64,000 nt of DNA. It comes from Orthonyx spaldingii. Lineage: Eukaryota > Chordata > Aves > Passeriformes > Orthonychidae. Shown in pieces: positions 53,401 to 62,725 of the stretch. The DNA is taken from assembly GCA_013397795.1 (NCBI GenBank), contig VZTJ01005553.1, positions 2,875,208-2,939,207 of the forward strand, in the 5' to 3' direction. Position 1 is the stretch's first letter, and each line of letters opens with the position of its first letter. Below the pieces are notes generated by a model. It saw only the letters and a list, made by a program, of their open reading frames with translations. It had not been told where the DNA came from and searched no databases. A program made the translations under genes and the position numbers.

Positions 53401-56400
53401 TAGGCTCTTTATAATAACTATCTGAAAAAATGTCATATGAATAAGGTGATCCAAGATGCTTCTATATCTAAAAAATAAATTTTCTAAGCAAATCTCTCAC
53501 ATGGCTGCAGGAGCTGTGCTATTCATAGAGACAAAATTTAATGTTAAGATGCCAATATTTTAGCAGAGAATTACTTAGCTCACTGCTCAGTCAGCAGTGA
53601 ATTGGTCAGCTGTTGCAGTTGTCAACAGAAATGTGTAAGCCACTTCCAATTTCTAGTTTTGTAGTTAACACTGCTTTTCTTTAGGTTTAGGAGGACAATT
53701 CGTGTGCAGAAGGATATTTTAATCCTTTTCTGTGGAGCATCTGTGCAGGTGACACTCACTGATAAGTTCCAGTTTAGTTACAACATGCCAGTTATCTATC
53801 TGTTATTAGGAAAAATTGACGTCAAATAATGATTTCTCATTTCCCTGGTTTTTTGTTTTAAAGAATATTATAGAGAAGCTTTGAAGGTAGTGAGAGAAGA
53901 AAATCAGAAACTGTTTGACAGGCACATGAAATTACTCAGTGAAGAGGCCCTTAAGGTATTCTTTTTGCTTCTTTAAAAACTTCTAACTGCATTATAGTTA
54001 GGAAACATGTACTCTGCATTATTAATTATTTTAGCTCATATTAAGACTTTGAACTTTTCTAATAAATTGAGAGCAAAATAAGCTGTAAACCTTGGTACAC
54101 ATAGAATTGATTATTGCTATACATGCATGTACTTTTTTTTTCCCTTTCCATCAGAATAACAATGAGTAGATGTGAGGGTATTTTACTGAGGAGGCATGGG
54201 AAACTGGGGCACCATGCACTGACAAGGCTTGTTTGAGGACATGTTGCTTTTGCCGTGGCCTTGGACATTTGCACAGACTTCAAAAAGGAGCAACATACAA
54301 AGAGATTGCATGAAATATGTATCAGTGTGAAAAAAAAAAAGGTTTCGCTGTACTTGTAAAGTACAACATTTTTAAAATGCCACAATAGTGCAGTCTCAGG
54401 ATAATGTAGGTTTATTGATACACTGGTTTTTTTGTCATTTCTGCAGCTCTGGTTTGAAAACATGATTTACAAATAGCTCTAGTGACTACTTCTTAATTTC
54501 ACAAAATGCAAAGCATACTTCTGTACAAATCACCAGGCCCATTACATGTGTAAATTCCCTGACTTCAGTGCTGGAGTTTCCAGTCATGTGAGAATATAAC
54601 CCAAAGGACTGTGTTTATGGTGATCTACAGGGGCATCTTCCCTCCCAGTTCACGCTTTCCACTTTACTGACATCAATAATTGTAGCCTTGGCTCATTAGC
54701 ACAGACCTCTACATGTTTAGGTCACTTGTTGTAGATCAGTACTGCCTCATTTGGGAGTTTACTTGGGGTTCTTAATAGCTGAAGGTTTGATTTTCTGAAA
54801 GCAGTAAGATTGGAGCAGTACTGGAAACATAGAAGAATTTGTTGGGTAAAAAAGAGAAATGTCCTATTTTAATATGGGAAATCAAAAAATATTGGTAAAT
54901 TGCTTGACATATAATCTGCTCTAGGCAGGATGATGGAGGAGAAACATCTGGCCTTGTGAACTAAATCCCCTTGTAATCCCTCAGGGGATGCTACAGTCTG
55001 TTGTGAGGATGTTTCTTAATTATTTCCTGCTAAAGAGCAGAAGGTTCTTCTTTATAGGATGCTGGGCTGTAGTATGTCAGTATAGTATGTCAAAGTTCTG
55101 CTCTCAGATGAGACGATCTTAAATTGTGTTTTCTCAGAATGCTGTGGGATACTTAGACAAAAACTGTCGCAGAGAGATTGAGGAGAATGAGTGGCTAAAA
55201 GAAGAGGTAAGAGGATCACTTGCCTGCAGTTTATCATGGGAGTTTGTGTTTGAAACACTGTGGCCTACGGTCAGAGCTGTTTCCAGTCATGGGCCTCGGG
55301 AGACTTCTGTTGGCAAAGGAGAGCAGTTTTCCAGTAATTAATCTGTAATCCTGAGCAGCAAACAGTGCAATGTGCTGAATAAAGGCAAGAGGTGAACATC
55401 TGCTTTCACAAAGGAGGACCCCCTTTCCTGCCCTAGTTGTTACATGAAAGACTACAATGTTCCATACAATTAAATATTTTTATTTGTAGAGATTAGGATG
55501 CTATATAGTGTAAAGAAGCAATCAGGTAAGTAGCTGAAGAGGGGAGGTTTGAATTGCATTAAAGTTCCAGTGCTGCTGTATTGCAAGAAAATGGATATGG
55601 ATGTTGGAAACATGTTCTGAGAAACGGCTTGAGATATTAAATGGAAGGTGATAAAGACACCATGGGGACTCTACACTGAAGAGAGGAAAGTCAAAATCAT
55701 ATATAGCTGTAATTAATTGCTTGATAGCTTTTCTACTGTCCTTTAATGGCAATTTAGAGCTATATATTACATAGTTGTAATTTTCTTGTCAAGCAAGAAT
55801 TTTTGTAGCCAGATTTAGGAAACTAATTTTTTCCATGGTGAAAGTTTGATTTTATTTATTCTAGTCAATATAGGTTCTTTGTTTCAATTAAGTCTAAGCA
55901 TAAGATTGGTGGGTGAAATGCCTTTCCTCACTTTTACAGCCTCACAGTTGAGAACAGGGCAAAGCTTTTTGGGAAGTTAATAAATGAACTTCTTACTTTT
56001 CCATGCCCCATCAACAAATCTGGCAGAGGTTTCTCCATTTTACTTACTAGTTTAAGATACTTGCCAGTATGCAGGGACATAGTTTTCCTTCTTCCCCTTA
56101 ATGAGCTCTGAGTATGCATCTTTAACTTTCCAGGGAGGGTGTCCAAACCACAGCTTCTGAAGCAATGAGGGTAGGGAAAAGAAATGGGAAAGAATTAATG
56201 TTTTATTCTGTATAAGCAAAGAGGAGCTCAAATCTATACATCCTGTCACTGAATGAGTGTGAATTCTCTTCCCTTCTCCCTGTCTCACCGAACACTTATA
56301 ATTTTTGCACACATTAGCAGTGTCAACAAGAGATTACTTTGGAGTACTCTTATGTCCTGACAGGCCCTCACCTTAGAGCTGAGGGATTTGGATTTCTTTC

Positions 56401-59400
56401 CACTCAACTAGAAGTTTCCTATGTTATGAATTACTTTCCTGTGTTGCTACTTTCCTATGTTATGAATTAGTGCTTTGAATTTTGGGGGAAAACAAAACTA
56501 TTATTACTAACTTCTCCAGTCCTCTGAATTCACCCATTCATTTTCTCTGCTTTTCTTACATGGATGAAATATTTTCTCTCAGACTAATGCTTGTTTGTAG
56601 CTGACAGATTCTTTCAGTATTTCCTTTGGGAGAGATAAATCAAAAAGTTAATTTTGTCTCGGTTCAAAATTTTTTTGGTTTTTTTGGGTTTTTTTTCAGT
56701 TTGGCCACTGACCTGAAAAATGGCTTACCAAAATAGCCCTAGATTAGTTACCTCCAAATTTAAACAGATTTGGAGGCCTCAGTCACATTTTTCCATGGTT
56801 ACTGTGTCATACCAAGATGGTGCAAAGCTGCTGCACCTCACTGTGCCAAGCCCTGTCCTGTTACTGATTAATTTCCAGACATTTTCACCTTTTTAATCCT
56901 TGGGAGAAGTTGGAACTAGTTTTAACTGCAAATTTGGATGATTATACTTGGGTTAATTTGGCTTTCATGAGAATGGATGCTTTCAGATCACTAGGTACTG
57001 CTCTTCAACAGGTGCATATGGCTAAGCTTTCTGGGAAGGTATCTTTCCCACAGTGCATTCCCTTCCCCACTGAAGGGGATAAGAACTTGCTTGTACTTCA
57101 GCAAAAGTGAGAGGAATTGTGGGAACTGAATAACTGGCACCCTTTGGTCAGGATAACTCCATGGTGATATGGGGAAATTACCAGTCTGAAAGCAAGTTGT
57201 ACCTGGGGCTTAGCCAATGTCACAGAACCATAGAACAGCCTGAGTTGGAAAGGACCCACAAGGATCATGGAGCCCAACTCCTGGTCCTGCAAAGCCCCAA
57301 CATGTGCCTGAGAGCATTGTCCAAATGCTCCTTGATCTCTCTCAGCCTTGGGGCTGGGGCCATTTCCCTGAGGAGCCTGTTCCAGTGCACAACCACCCTC
57401 TGAGGGAAGAAATGTTGTGCTAACTCGGAGTGAAAACTTCGTAAATTCTGGGTAAGAAGGTTCTGTGTATAAGAAGGAATTAGAAAAACAATGCTTGCTG
57501 AGCAAGACCCTGAATTTACTTCTGCAAAGAAGCTTTTCCTCTCTCAAAGCTCTGATGTAAAAGCAGAAAAGAAAAATCCAGAGCTCCTGTCTAGCAGACC
57601 TGTTTGACTGCATGAGGTTTTGCTGTCAGGGTTGCATAGCCCAAATGTGTGGCTGTGATTGACACACTTGGGCTGTGACAGTAAAAGGGTTCTAATAAAG
57701 GTATGGAAGAACCAGAGAGACCTTCCCTTTGTCTGAAAAGGTGTCACTGTGTTTCCCCGCCAAATGTGCAATGTTGCTGATACAGCTGCATTCTTTCTAG
57801 GTATGTGCTGGTAAGCTAGTTGCTATCAAAGCTTTCCAAAATTCTAAGACTTTCTTTTTATTCTTCTTTTTAATTGTCAAAAGGTTAAGATCTACCGAAA
57901 GGAAGACAGTGATTTGAGAGCTTCTGTCCAGCTCCTGGAAGAAGAAAATACCAATTTAGTGGCGAAACTGATTGATATCAAACTTCAGCATCTGGGAGTA
58001 CAAGGGTAATATAATGCTTTTATGGACTCAAAAGTGATTCTTTTTTTATTTTTTTTTTTTCCCTAAAGATAATGCTCCTCTCTGCCTCTAGAGCTATTTG
58101 GGCTCTCCCACACCAAAGTCAAGGTAGTTTCCCAGTTGAGGGAAAACAGGGTTTGACTGAGTATATGTGGAAGTAGTATCTCTGAAGGATGACAGTAACA
58201 TTGTGACTTCCCAAGTACCAAATTTCAGGGAAGAAACTGGGTTCCTAATTAATCTATTAAGACCTAGCACCGCTGGGGCTTGGAAATAGCTTCTTTGTGT
58301 TGCCATCAGATGATCTCAGCCCCAGCTTTTCGGACCAAGTGCTGAATAATAGAGTTTTCCTTTACTGATGGCAAAATGTTTAAGGATGTGAAGATTAATA
58401 TGCAAATATAGGGGGCTTTGCAATCTTGAGTGGAACAAATGACCTGGCACTGAGTAAGGAAGAGACCTTGGGAAATGTCTGTCTGCAGAGGTGTCTGCAG
58501 TATTAGCTTCTTTTGTACTGAAACGATTTAACGTTTTCCCTAGAGAAAGATTAATTTAGCTACAAAATGTCAACACTAATGGTATCAAAAGCACAATGCA
58601 ACAATGTGAGAGATCCATCTTCATTTTCCAGTCCCAGCTCAGTGATTTTAGGCATATTGCATAAAAAGTTCCAAGTCTTAAGAAAGTGACCATTTTTCTC
58701 TCCTTTCCAAACTTTGGATTTCTTTTAAGTGAGAGCTGCCAGCTGTGGTCTGAATCTTGGACTGACTGGAGACTATAACATTTGTTTTCTTTTAGTCTCA
58801 TGGACATGGCTGAACTTAAGCACTAAGAATAAAAAAGAGCAGCTTATTAGCCACTAAGCTACCTGGCTGCCTCCATTGCATTTTTAAACCATTGTGCAAT
58901 TCTGTCTTTGTGGTTAAGCAGCAGTGGCTCTTGGAAAGGGTGGCCTCCCCTTCACCCCAAATCATTGCACAGGACAGTTTAGAGAGAAAATTCAGACCCC
59001 TAATAGGGGTTTCACTTTATCTCTTTTACTCCATAGGCATTCATTTCTTACAAAGGGAGCTGGCTTGCAAGAAGAACTTCCTAAGGATGAGATGAAAAGG
59101 GAAAATAGAGACTATGCAGGTAATGTACATGCCAGCAGCCCATAAGAATTGATAAGTTACTGAACTTTTTATTTCTGAAGCTTTTTATCAAACTATCTGT
59201 TTGACATGGTGAACACCTTATTTCCCACTTGATGGCAGCCACCACAGCAATGATAGATTGTAATTTGCACAAGGAGAAAAAAATCACAATCTATCCATAA
59301 TATAGTTTTTAAATTGAAATTGGTTTTAGATTGTGGAATATAATTACTCCTCTAGAGCTACCTTGGAATGCAGTTTACAGGATTGGCCATCTTTTATGAA

Positions 59401-61973
59401 CATATGATTCATATCTTAATCAGTTTTTTACTGATCCCTATCATAACTTCATTATATCTTGTCTCTGAGAGGACACTCTTAAGCTCTGTGTTGGCTTTCA
59501 CTTTAAGTGTACATGTACTTTGAAGTCATTCAGCCAATACACCAGAGTTAAATCATAAATAAAACCCTAACAAGAGCAGATGAAGCTACATGGAGCTCAG
59601 CCTGAACTGAAAATCTTGGTAAGCAGTACTGAATTTGGGGCTGAATCTCCATCCCTTCTGGTAGGTGTGCCCAGGAAAAGGATATACCATTAGGCAAGAA
59701 GGAGCATGAGCATGTGCTTATCTGTTTAGGACAGTCTCTGTGGATTCCTTAGTGTCTCAAGTTTTATTTTACATCTTTGTGTGAGTAGAAGAAAGAGGAT
59801 GGAAAAAAGTACAAAATTAAAGAGATATGTTATAAAAATGGAAGTCATACAGTTATGGATACATGAAGTTTTTTGAAGTTCTGATCAGTCCCAGCCATAG
59901 GTGGGCCTTTTGAAACCATCAGGCACCAGCAAACATGTTGACTAAGACTTCTGTATTAAATATATGTTCACTTTGAAAACGTTTGCTACACTTACCTGGA
60001 GGAGAAGGCTTTGTTCCAATAAGCTGTGTCACTGGCCCAGGCAAACCTGTAATTTGGCAGTGCATGTCCAGAATCCTCTGTCATCCTGAGAATTAGTCAG
60101 CTACAGATGAATCTCTTTAGGGGAGTTATAAGTAGACTAACTGTGTTTCAGAAACTTGTATTTATGTACCTATAGATACACATACATGGACACAGAAAAA
60201 GTTTATACTTGTTTTTGCTGCCTTTCATATTCTTTTTAACTATTCAGGGCTCTACAGGATTTAAGTTGAACTGATAGAAGCTCATTTTTTCCCCTGCCCC
60301 CTCCCACAGACACATTAGTTCTAACTTCCAATCAATTTCAATTTCCCTGGGTCTTGATCAGAAATTGTGAACAAAAAACACATTAAAAAAAACCCAAGGA
60401 AAATGAACATTTGGCTTTAATTGCCAGTTAAAAATGCTACCAAGCTGTTCTTCGCATCACATGGGCTAAGCCATATTAAAGATTGCAGGCAATGTTCATA
60501 CCAAGTACTGATTCTGACTTCCATAAGGCTTAACAATTACATATACTTCATTTTTCTTGTCTTTAAAAAGCAAAGACACGTGGAAAGAGCCTCAGAAGTG
60601 CCTTTCCAAAGACTCAGTCTGAAACAGATTATGAGAAGCCTCAAGACAGTGAAGAAGAGCTGTGGAAAAAGTTTTTCACTCCAGCTCTGGACAGTTTGTT
60701 GTGTGAAGATGAAGAATTCCAGGTATGAGTTAAAGTTATCAAGTCTTTCACTGACACAAACATCTTCTGGTGTGGAACATGAGCTGCTGTTGGGACCATT
60801 CTATTTCCAGTGGTATTACGGCATCCAATGTCCTTTATCTGCTGTGCAATTCAGATGCTTGATTGTAGCCCCCTCGTGCTGTTTGGGACAGTTTGGGACA
60901 GTTTGGTTACTTCATGTCCTTCCGATCCTGGGCCAGAAGAGCACAGGTTGCGTGTCTTACGGGCCAGCCTCATGTGGGTGTTTTGGATGCCTTCAAGCAT
61001 CTCTGATACCATGAAGCAGATGTTTTGGTAATTAAATGGTGTCCTAGGAATCATCCCATTGAGTGCCAGGATGAAATTCCCTCTAGAAAGAACTCTGAAT
61101 GTCACCTAATGAGAGATTTGTTTGCTTGGACACTGGTCCTTTAGAATCTGTGTTGCACAGTAGAATTAAAGGATCAATATTCCTTCAACAGAAAGCCAGG
61201 ATGAAGGTGTTTCTGGGTGCAAACTATGGGGGTTGAGAAAACACTGCACATTGACCTTTCCTGTAGCTGATTCACTCTAACCCAGCAGAAAAGCTTCCCT
61301 TTCTTTCTCCCCCTGAATTAGTTTTCTGTTGGGTTAGTCAACCAAATTGACTCAGAGCTTTGGAGAAGACCAGAGCCAGTGCAGCTGTGGCAGAAGCACA
61401 TGGCTGGGCTTGGACCTCTCTCTTTCTGGCAGGAGCGAGCTGTTGGATTAGTTTAGTTCTTCTCACAGAACTGAACTTGAGATTAGAATTTGGTTTATAG
61501 AGAAGGTGGATATTGGTGAAAACACACAGGAGAAGAGGGCAGCAGGGCTGTAGCTTCCTAAGAGAAGCTGACTTGCAAAAGAAGCCCATTATTACTGACA
61601 CTATCAAACACAACCCCAGGGCAGCATCTCTACTACTGCTTTAAAAAGAAAAGTTGCTGGGTTTGTTTTTTTGTTTTTTTTTTGAAGAATGGTTGTTTTC
61701 CTATGAAATTGCAAAGGAAATATATTCTTTCTTCTTAAGGCATACTCAAAACTGGGACCTCTGAAGAGAAGGCTGTATGTGGTTGGAGAACCTGTGCCTA
61801 CTTGTAAGGAACCAGAAGAAATGCCAAGCAGGAGCCGCAGAGAAGATGAAGATGTTGGTAAATCAGACGGGCATATCACAGCTGCAATGATCAAGGCCTT
61901 ATTTAAGGAAAATGTTGATGAAAACTGGACAAGTTGTGCTGTTGACAGAAATATAACATTCTCCATTCATTAA
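44353..61973 (+). CDS. CCDC83: CCDC83, coiled-coil domain protein, complete coding region in ten exons
   Basis: Coding exons 44353-44438, 46912-46996, 50147-50315, 50944-51111, 53864-53955, 55138-55206, 57884-58005, 59037-59119, 60571-60722 and 61740-61973 join in phase to 1260 bases, or 419 residues plus stop. Human CCDC83 is about 413 residues as I recall it. Residues about 25-270 are rich in E, K and L in heptad-like order, as expected of a long coiled coil. The best conserved block is Y-W-L-E-Y-K-N-V-G (135-143). The C-terminal L-G-P-L (about 347-350) also matches the mammalian protein. The rest is quite diverged. The cellular role is poorly known; mammalian expression is reported mainly from testis. 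There is no signal peptide or membrane segment, so a cytoplasmic or cytoskeletal protein is inferred. Divergent orientation next to SYTL2 matches human 11q14. Confidence 0.93.
44439..46911 (+). other. CCDC83: CCDC83 intron
   Basis: 2.5 kb, GTAGGT donor. It contains a CT-rich tract at about 45517-45565; nothing else recognised. Confidence 0.82.
46912..46996 (+). CDS. CCDC83: CCDC83 coding exon (residues 29-57)
   Basis: Acceptor CTCTTCATAG, donor AAA/GTAAGTG. It encodes I-A-A-K-E-T-S-I-E-R-V-L-F-H-L-K-G-L-E-E-K-I-K, which parallels the I-K-E-D-A-V-E-Q-F-M-F-Q-I-K segment of human CCDC83. This is the start of the coiled coil. Phase 2 to 0. Confidence 0.92.
47338..47785 (-). mobile_element. CR1 LINE fragment
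   Basis: It begins GGAATCACAGAATCATTAAGG, then GACTTCTAAGATCATCATGT, AACCTGTTCCAATGCCTCACC, AGAAATTTTCCCTAATATCC and CTGAGCCTCCTTTTCTCCAG: the reverse complement of the CR1 3' part, including decayed ORF2 sequence. It lies antisense in a CCDC83 intron. Confidence 0.93.
48572..49299 (-). mobile_element. Solo LTR of an endogenous retrovirus (approximate ends)
   Basis: Read on the minus strand, the block has a U3-like GC-mixed part, a TATA box (TATAAAAGC, 48984-48995 region), about 220 bases later AATAAA (48765-48760), and then a U5-like segment. No retroviral genes flank it, so it is a solo LTR or a fragment. TGTACCAC occurs at both ends (48572-48579 and 49292-49299) and may mark the target duplication, but 8 bases is longer than the usual 4-6 and TG/CA termini are not clear, so the borders are uncertain. 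Confidence 0.62.
48643..48691 (+). repeat. Imperfect direct repeat inside the LTR, period 28
   Basis: CTCAGTGGATGTCCCCACTTT is followed 28 bases later by CTCAGTGGGTCTCCCCACTTT. It lies in the U5-like part. Confidence 0.85.
50147..50315 (+). CDS. CCDC83: CCDC83 coding exon (residues 58-114)
   Basis: Acceptor TTCTTTCTTAG, donor CAAG/GTATG. The product contains V-K-E-E-Q (61-65), I-R-R-L (69-72) and V-T-R-D-A-V-E-E-S-L-K, equal in order to K-E-E-Q, I-R-H-L and V-T-R-E-D-V-E-E-A-M-K in the human protein. It is a charged coiled coil. Phase 0 to 1. Confidence 0.94.
50316..50943 (+). other. CCDC83: CCDC83 intron
   Basis: 628 bases with a short (TTG)n run at 50372-50388. No other feature seen. Confidence 0.88.
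50944..51111 (+). CDS. CCDC83: CCDC83 coding exon (residues 114-170), most conserved block
   Basis: Acceptor GTTTTCATAG, donor GAAG/GTCAGT. It contains R-D-Y-W-L-E-Y-K-N-V-G-S (133-144), almost identical to the human E-Y-W-E-E-Y-K-N-V-G-S, and I-S-T-L-E-K-D-I-E-E-V-K after it. This exon gives the firmest identification of the gene. Phase 1 to 1. Confidence 0.95.
51112..53863 (+). other. CCDC83: CCDC83 intron, 2.75 kb
   Basis: It contains a (CT)n tract at about 51303-51321. No recognised repeat family or exon. Confidence 0.85.
53864..53955 (+). CDS. CCDC83: CCDC83 coding exon (residues 170-200)
   Basis: Acceptor TTTTAAAG, donor AAG/GTATTC. It encodes Y-Y-R-E-A-L-K-V-V-R-E-E-N and an amphipathic continuation of the coiled coil. 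Phase 1 to 0. It aligns with H-Y-K-I-T-L-E-D-T-R-K-K of the human protein only loosely, so position and phase carry the call. Confidence 0.88.
53956..55137 (+). other. CCDC83: CCDC83 intron
   Basis: 1.2 kb, AT-rich. The 134-codon frame on the opposite strand (54059-54463) has no splice or family support. Confidence 0.83.
55138..55206 (+). CDS. CCDC83: CCDC83 coding exon (residues 201-223)
   Basis: A 69-base exon with acceptor GTTTTCTCAG and donor GAG/GTAAGAG. The text N-A-V-G-Y-L-D-K-N and E-N-E-W-L-K-E-E matches N-A-V-K-L-I-D-K and E-N-D-W-L-K-K-E in human CCDC83. Phase 0 to 0. Confidence 0.94.
56415..56469 (+). repeat. Direct repeat, 19 bases, period 36
   Basis: TTTCCTATGTTATGAATTA occurs exactly twice (56415-56433 and 56451-56469), with a related TTTCCTGTGTTG between. 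It is a small degenerate tandem array. Confidence 0.88.
57218..57415 (-). mobile_element. CR1 LINE fragment
   Basis: GTCACAGAACCATAGAACAG, then TGAGTTGGAAAGGACCCAC, GAGCATTGTCCAAATGCTCC and GAGGAGCCTGTTCCAGTGC: the reverse complement of the CR1 3' region. It is truncated and antisense to CCDC83. Confidence 0.92.
57884..58005 (+). CDS. CCDC83: CCDC83 coding exon (residues 224-264)
   Basis: The acceptor ends CAAAAG and the donor is AAGG/GTAATA. It encodes V-K-I-Y-R-K-E, then L-L-E-E-E-N-T-N-L-V-A-K-L, matching the V-A-I-H-R-K-E and L-E-A-E-N-L-V-L-I-D-Q-L segments of the human protein. It is the end of the coiled coil. Phase 0 to 2. Confidence 0.93.
58006..59036 (+). other. CCDC83: CCDC83 intron
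   Basis: 1.03 kb; a T-rich run just after the donor. Nothing else recognised. Confidence 0.85.
59037..59119 (+). CDS. CCDC83: CCDC83 coding exon (residues 264-292)
   Basis: Acceptor TTTACTCCATAG, donor GCAG/GTAATG. The text F-L-T-K-G-A-G-L-Q-E-E-L-P-K-D-E matches L-T-Q-A-A-G-L-E-V-P-P-E-E in human CCDC83. Phase 2 to 1. Confidence 0.9.
59120..60570 (+). other. CCDC83: CCDC83 intron
   Basis: 1.45 kb with an inverted repeat (GATAGATTGT at 59252-59261 and ACAATCTATC at 59286-59295). No exon or repeat family seen. Confidence 0.83.
60571..60722 (+). CDS. CCDC83: CCDC83 coding exon (residues 292-342)
   Basis: Acceptor TTTAAAAAG, donor CAG/GTATGAG. It is an acidic, low-conservation stretch ending L-L-C-E-D-E-E-F-Q, which parallels L-L-Y-E-D-E-K-D-F in the human protein. 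Phase 1 to 0. The acceptor is purine-rich and weak, but the frame is open throughout and both neighbours fit. Confidence 0.85.
60723..61739 (+). other. CCDC83: CCDC83 intron
   Basis: 1.02 kb. GTTTGGGACA is repeated twice in tandem at 60881-60900 with a partial third copy. The long frame from 60421 to 61014 overlaps the preceding exon in a different frame and is a shadow. Confidence 0.83.
61740..61973 (+). CDS. CCDC83: CCDC83 last coding exon (residues 343-419)
   Basis: The acceptor TTTCTTCTTAAG is followed by A-Y-S-K-L-G-P-L-K-R-R-L, related to Y-V-N-L-G-P-L-G-V-K-L in human CCDC83. The stop TAA is at 61971-61973. The final 40 or so residues do not resemble the human C-terminus that I recall, so the tail has diverged or uses a different last exon. 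Confidence 0.88.
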   Translation, partial: AYSKLGPLKRRLYVVGEPVPTCKEPEEMPSRSRREDEDVGKSDGHITAAMIKALFKENVDENWTSCAVDRNITFSIH

Positions 61974-62396
61974 ATATTTGCTCTCCTCTATGTGGCATGG
62001 GGTTTTGAGGAAACTATTTTAGAGTGCCTGAATCATGATTTAAGTTTCATGAGAGGTATGTCTGTGTGCAGAGGCTAATTGAAAGGTTCCTTTCCTTACC
62101 ATTGAGAGAGGTCTTGTGCACTTTTTGGGGTATTCAGTCCACATAGCAGCACATATATTTACTAAAATATCTGAGCTAATATTTAGTTTGTGTGGTGTCC
62201 ACTTGCAGACTGTCAGATGTGGAATTCCCTCTTGATCAGACAGTGAGTGGGTAAATGCAGGCTACAGAACTGTAACAAAATACTTAATATTCTGCTAAAG
62301 CAAAATTAATTTATGCAAGCATAATTCAACTATTGCTATAAATTGAGTGTTTGAATGTTTTTTTCTCTCTATAAGACCCCTATTTACATACAGTGA

Positions 62397-62402
62397 AATA
62401 AA
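62397..62402 (+). promoter_or_regulatory. CCDC83: Poly(A) signal AATAAA, proximal
   Basis: A canonical hexamer about 425 bases after the CCDC83 stop codon. Confidence 0.6.
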
Positions 62403-62704
62403 CAAAAATTAATTTAAAAACAATTTTGAACCAGCACAAAAATCTCCAAGGTCTTAAATATTTTGTTTGTTTAGAGTTGGCTAAATATATTGTGTAAGGC
62501 CATATCCTTTGTCTGGGGCTGGTCTCCATGAACATCTATTTTAGTGCATTGATGCAGTGGGGAGCTTCCCTCTGGACACCCTCTCAGCAGCACATAAAAT
62601 TCTTTCCCACGTGTAGGCTCTGACCCGTACATTTCCTCATTAGAAACTTGTGATAGCATTGAATAATCTGATTTAAACCCTTGACAGGTTAATCAGCTGT
62701 TTGA

Positions 62705-62710
62705 AATAAA
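62705..62710 (+). promoter_or_regulatory. CCDC83: Poly(A) signal AATAAA, distal
   Basis: A second canonical hexamer about 730 bases after the stop, followed within 40 bases by a TGTATCTGTGTG-type GU-rich stretch, as expected downstream of a cleavage site. Confidence 0.6.
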
Positions 62711-62725
62711 GCTTTTTAAAAAACT

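Larger units (their letters stand above)
55207..57883 (+). other. CCDC83: CCDC83 intron with CR1 insertion
   Basis: 2.7 kb. It holds the 19-base repeat pair at 56415-56469 and the CR1 piece at 57.2 kb, listed separately. Confidence 0.85.
61974..62725 (+). other. CCDC83: CCDC83 3' UTR (inferred)
   Basis: AT-rich sequence following the stop codon, containing the two poly(A) signals listed. The actual cleavage site cannot be read from sequence. Confidence 0.6.

Noticed and set aside
57098..57613. 171-codon minus-strand frame
   Set aside because: About a third lies in a CR1 fragment and the rest shows no coding signs; it is intronic to CCDC83.
60421..61014. 197-codon plus-strand frame
   Set aside because: It overlaps the CCDC83 exon at 60571-60722 in another frame and runs across both introns; the other frame gives recognisable CCDC83 sequence.
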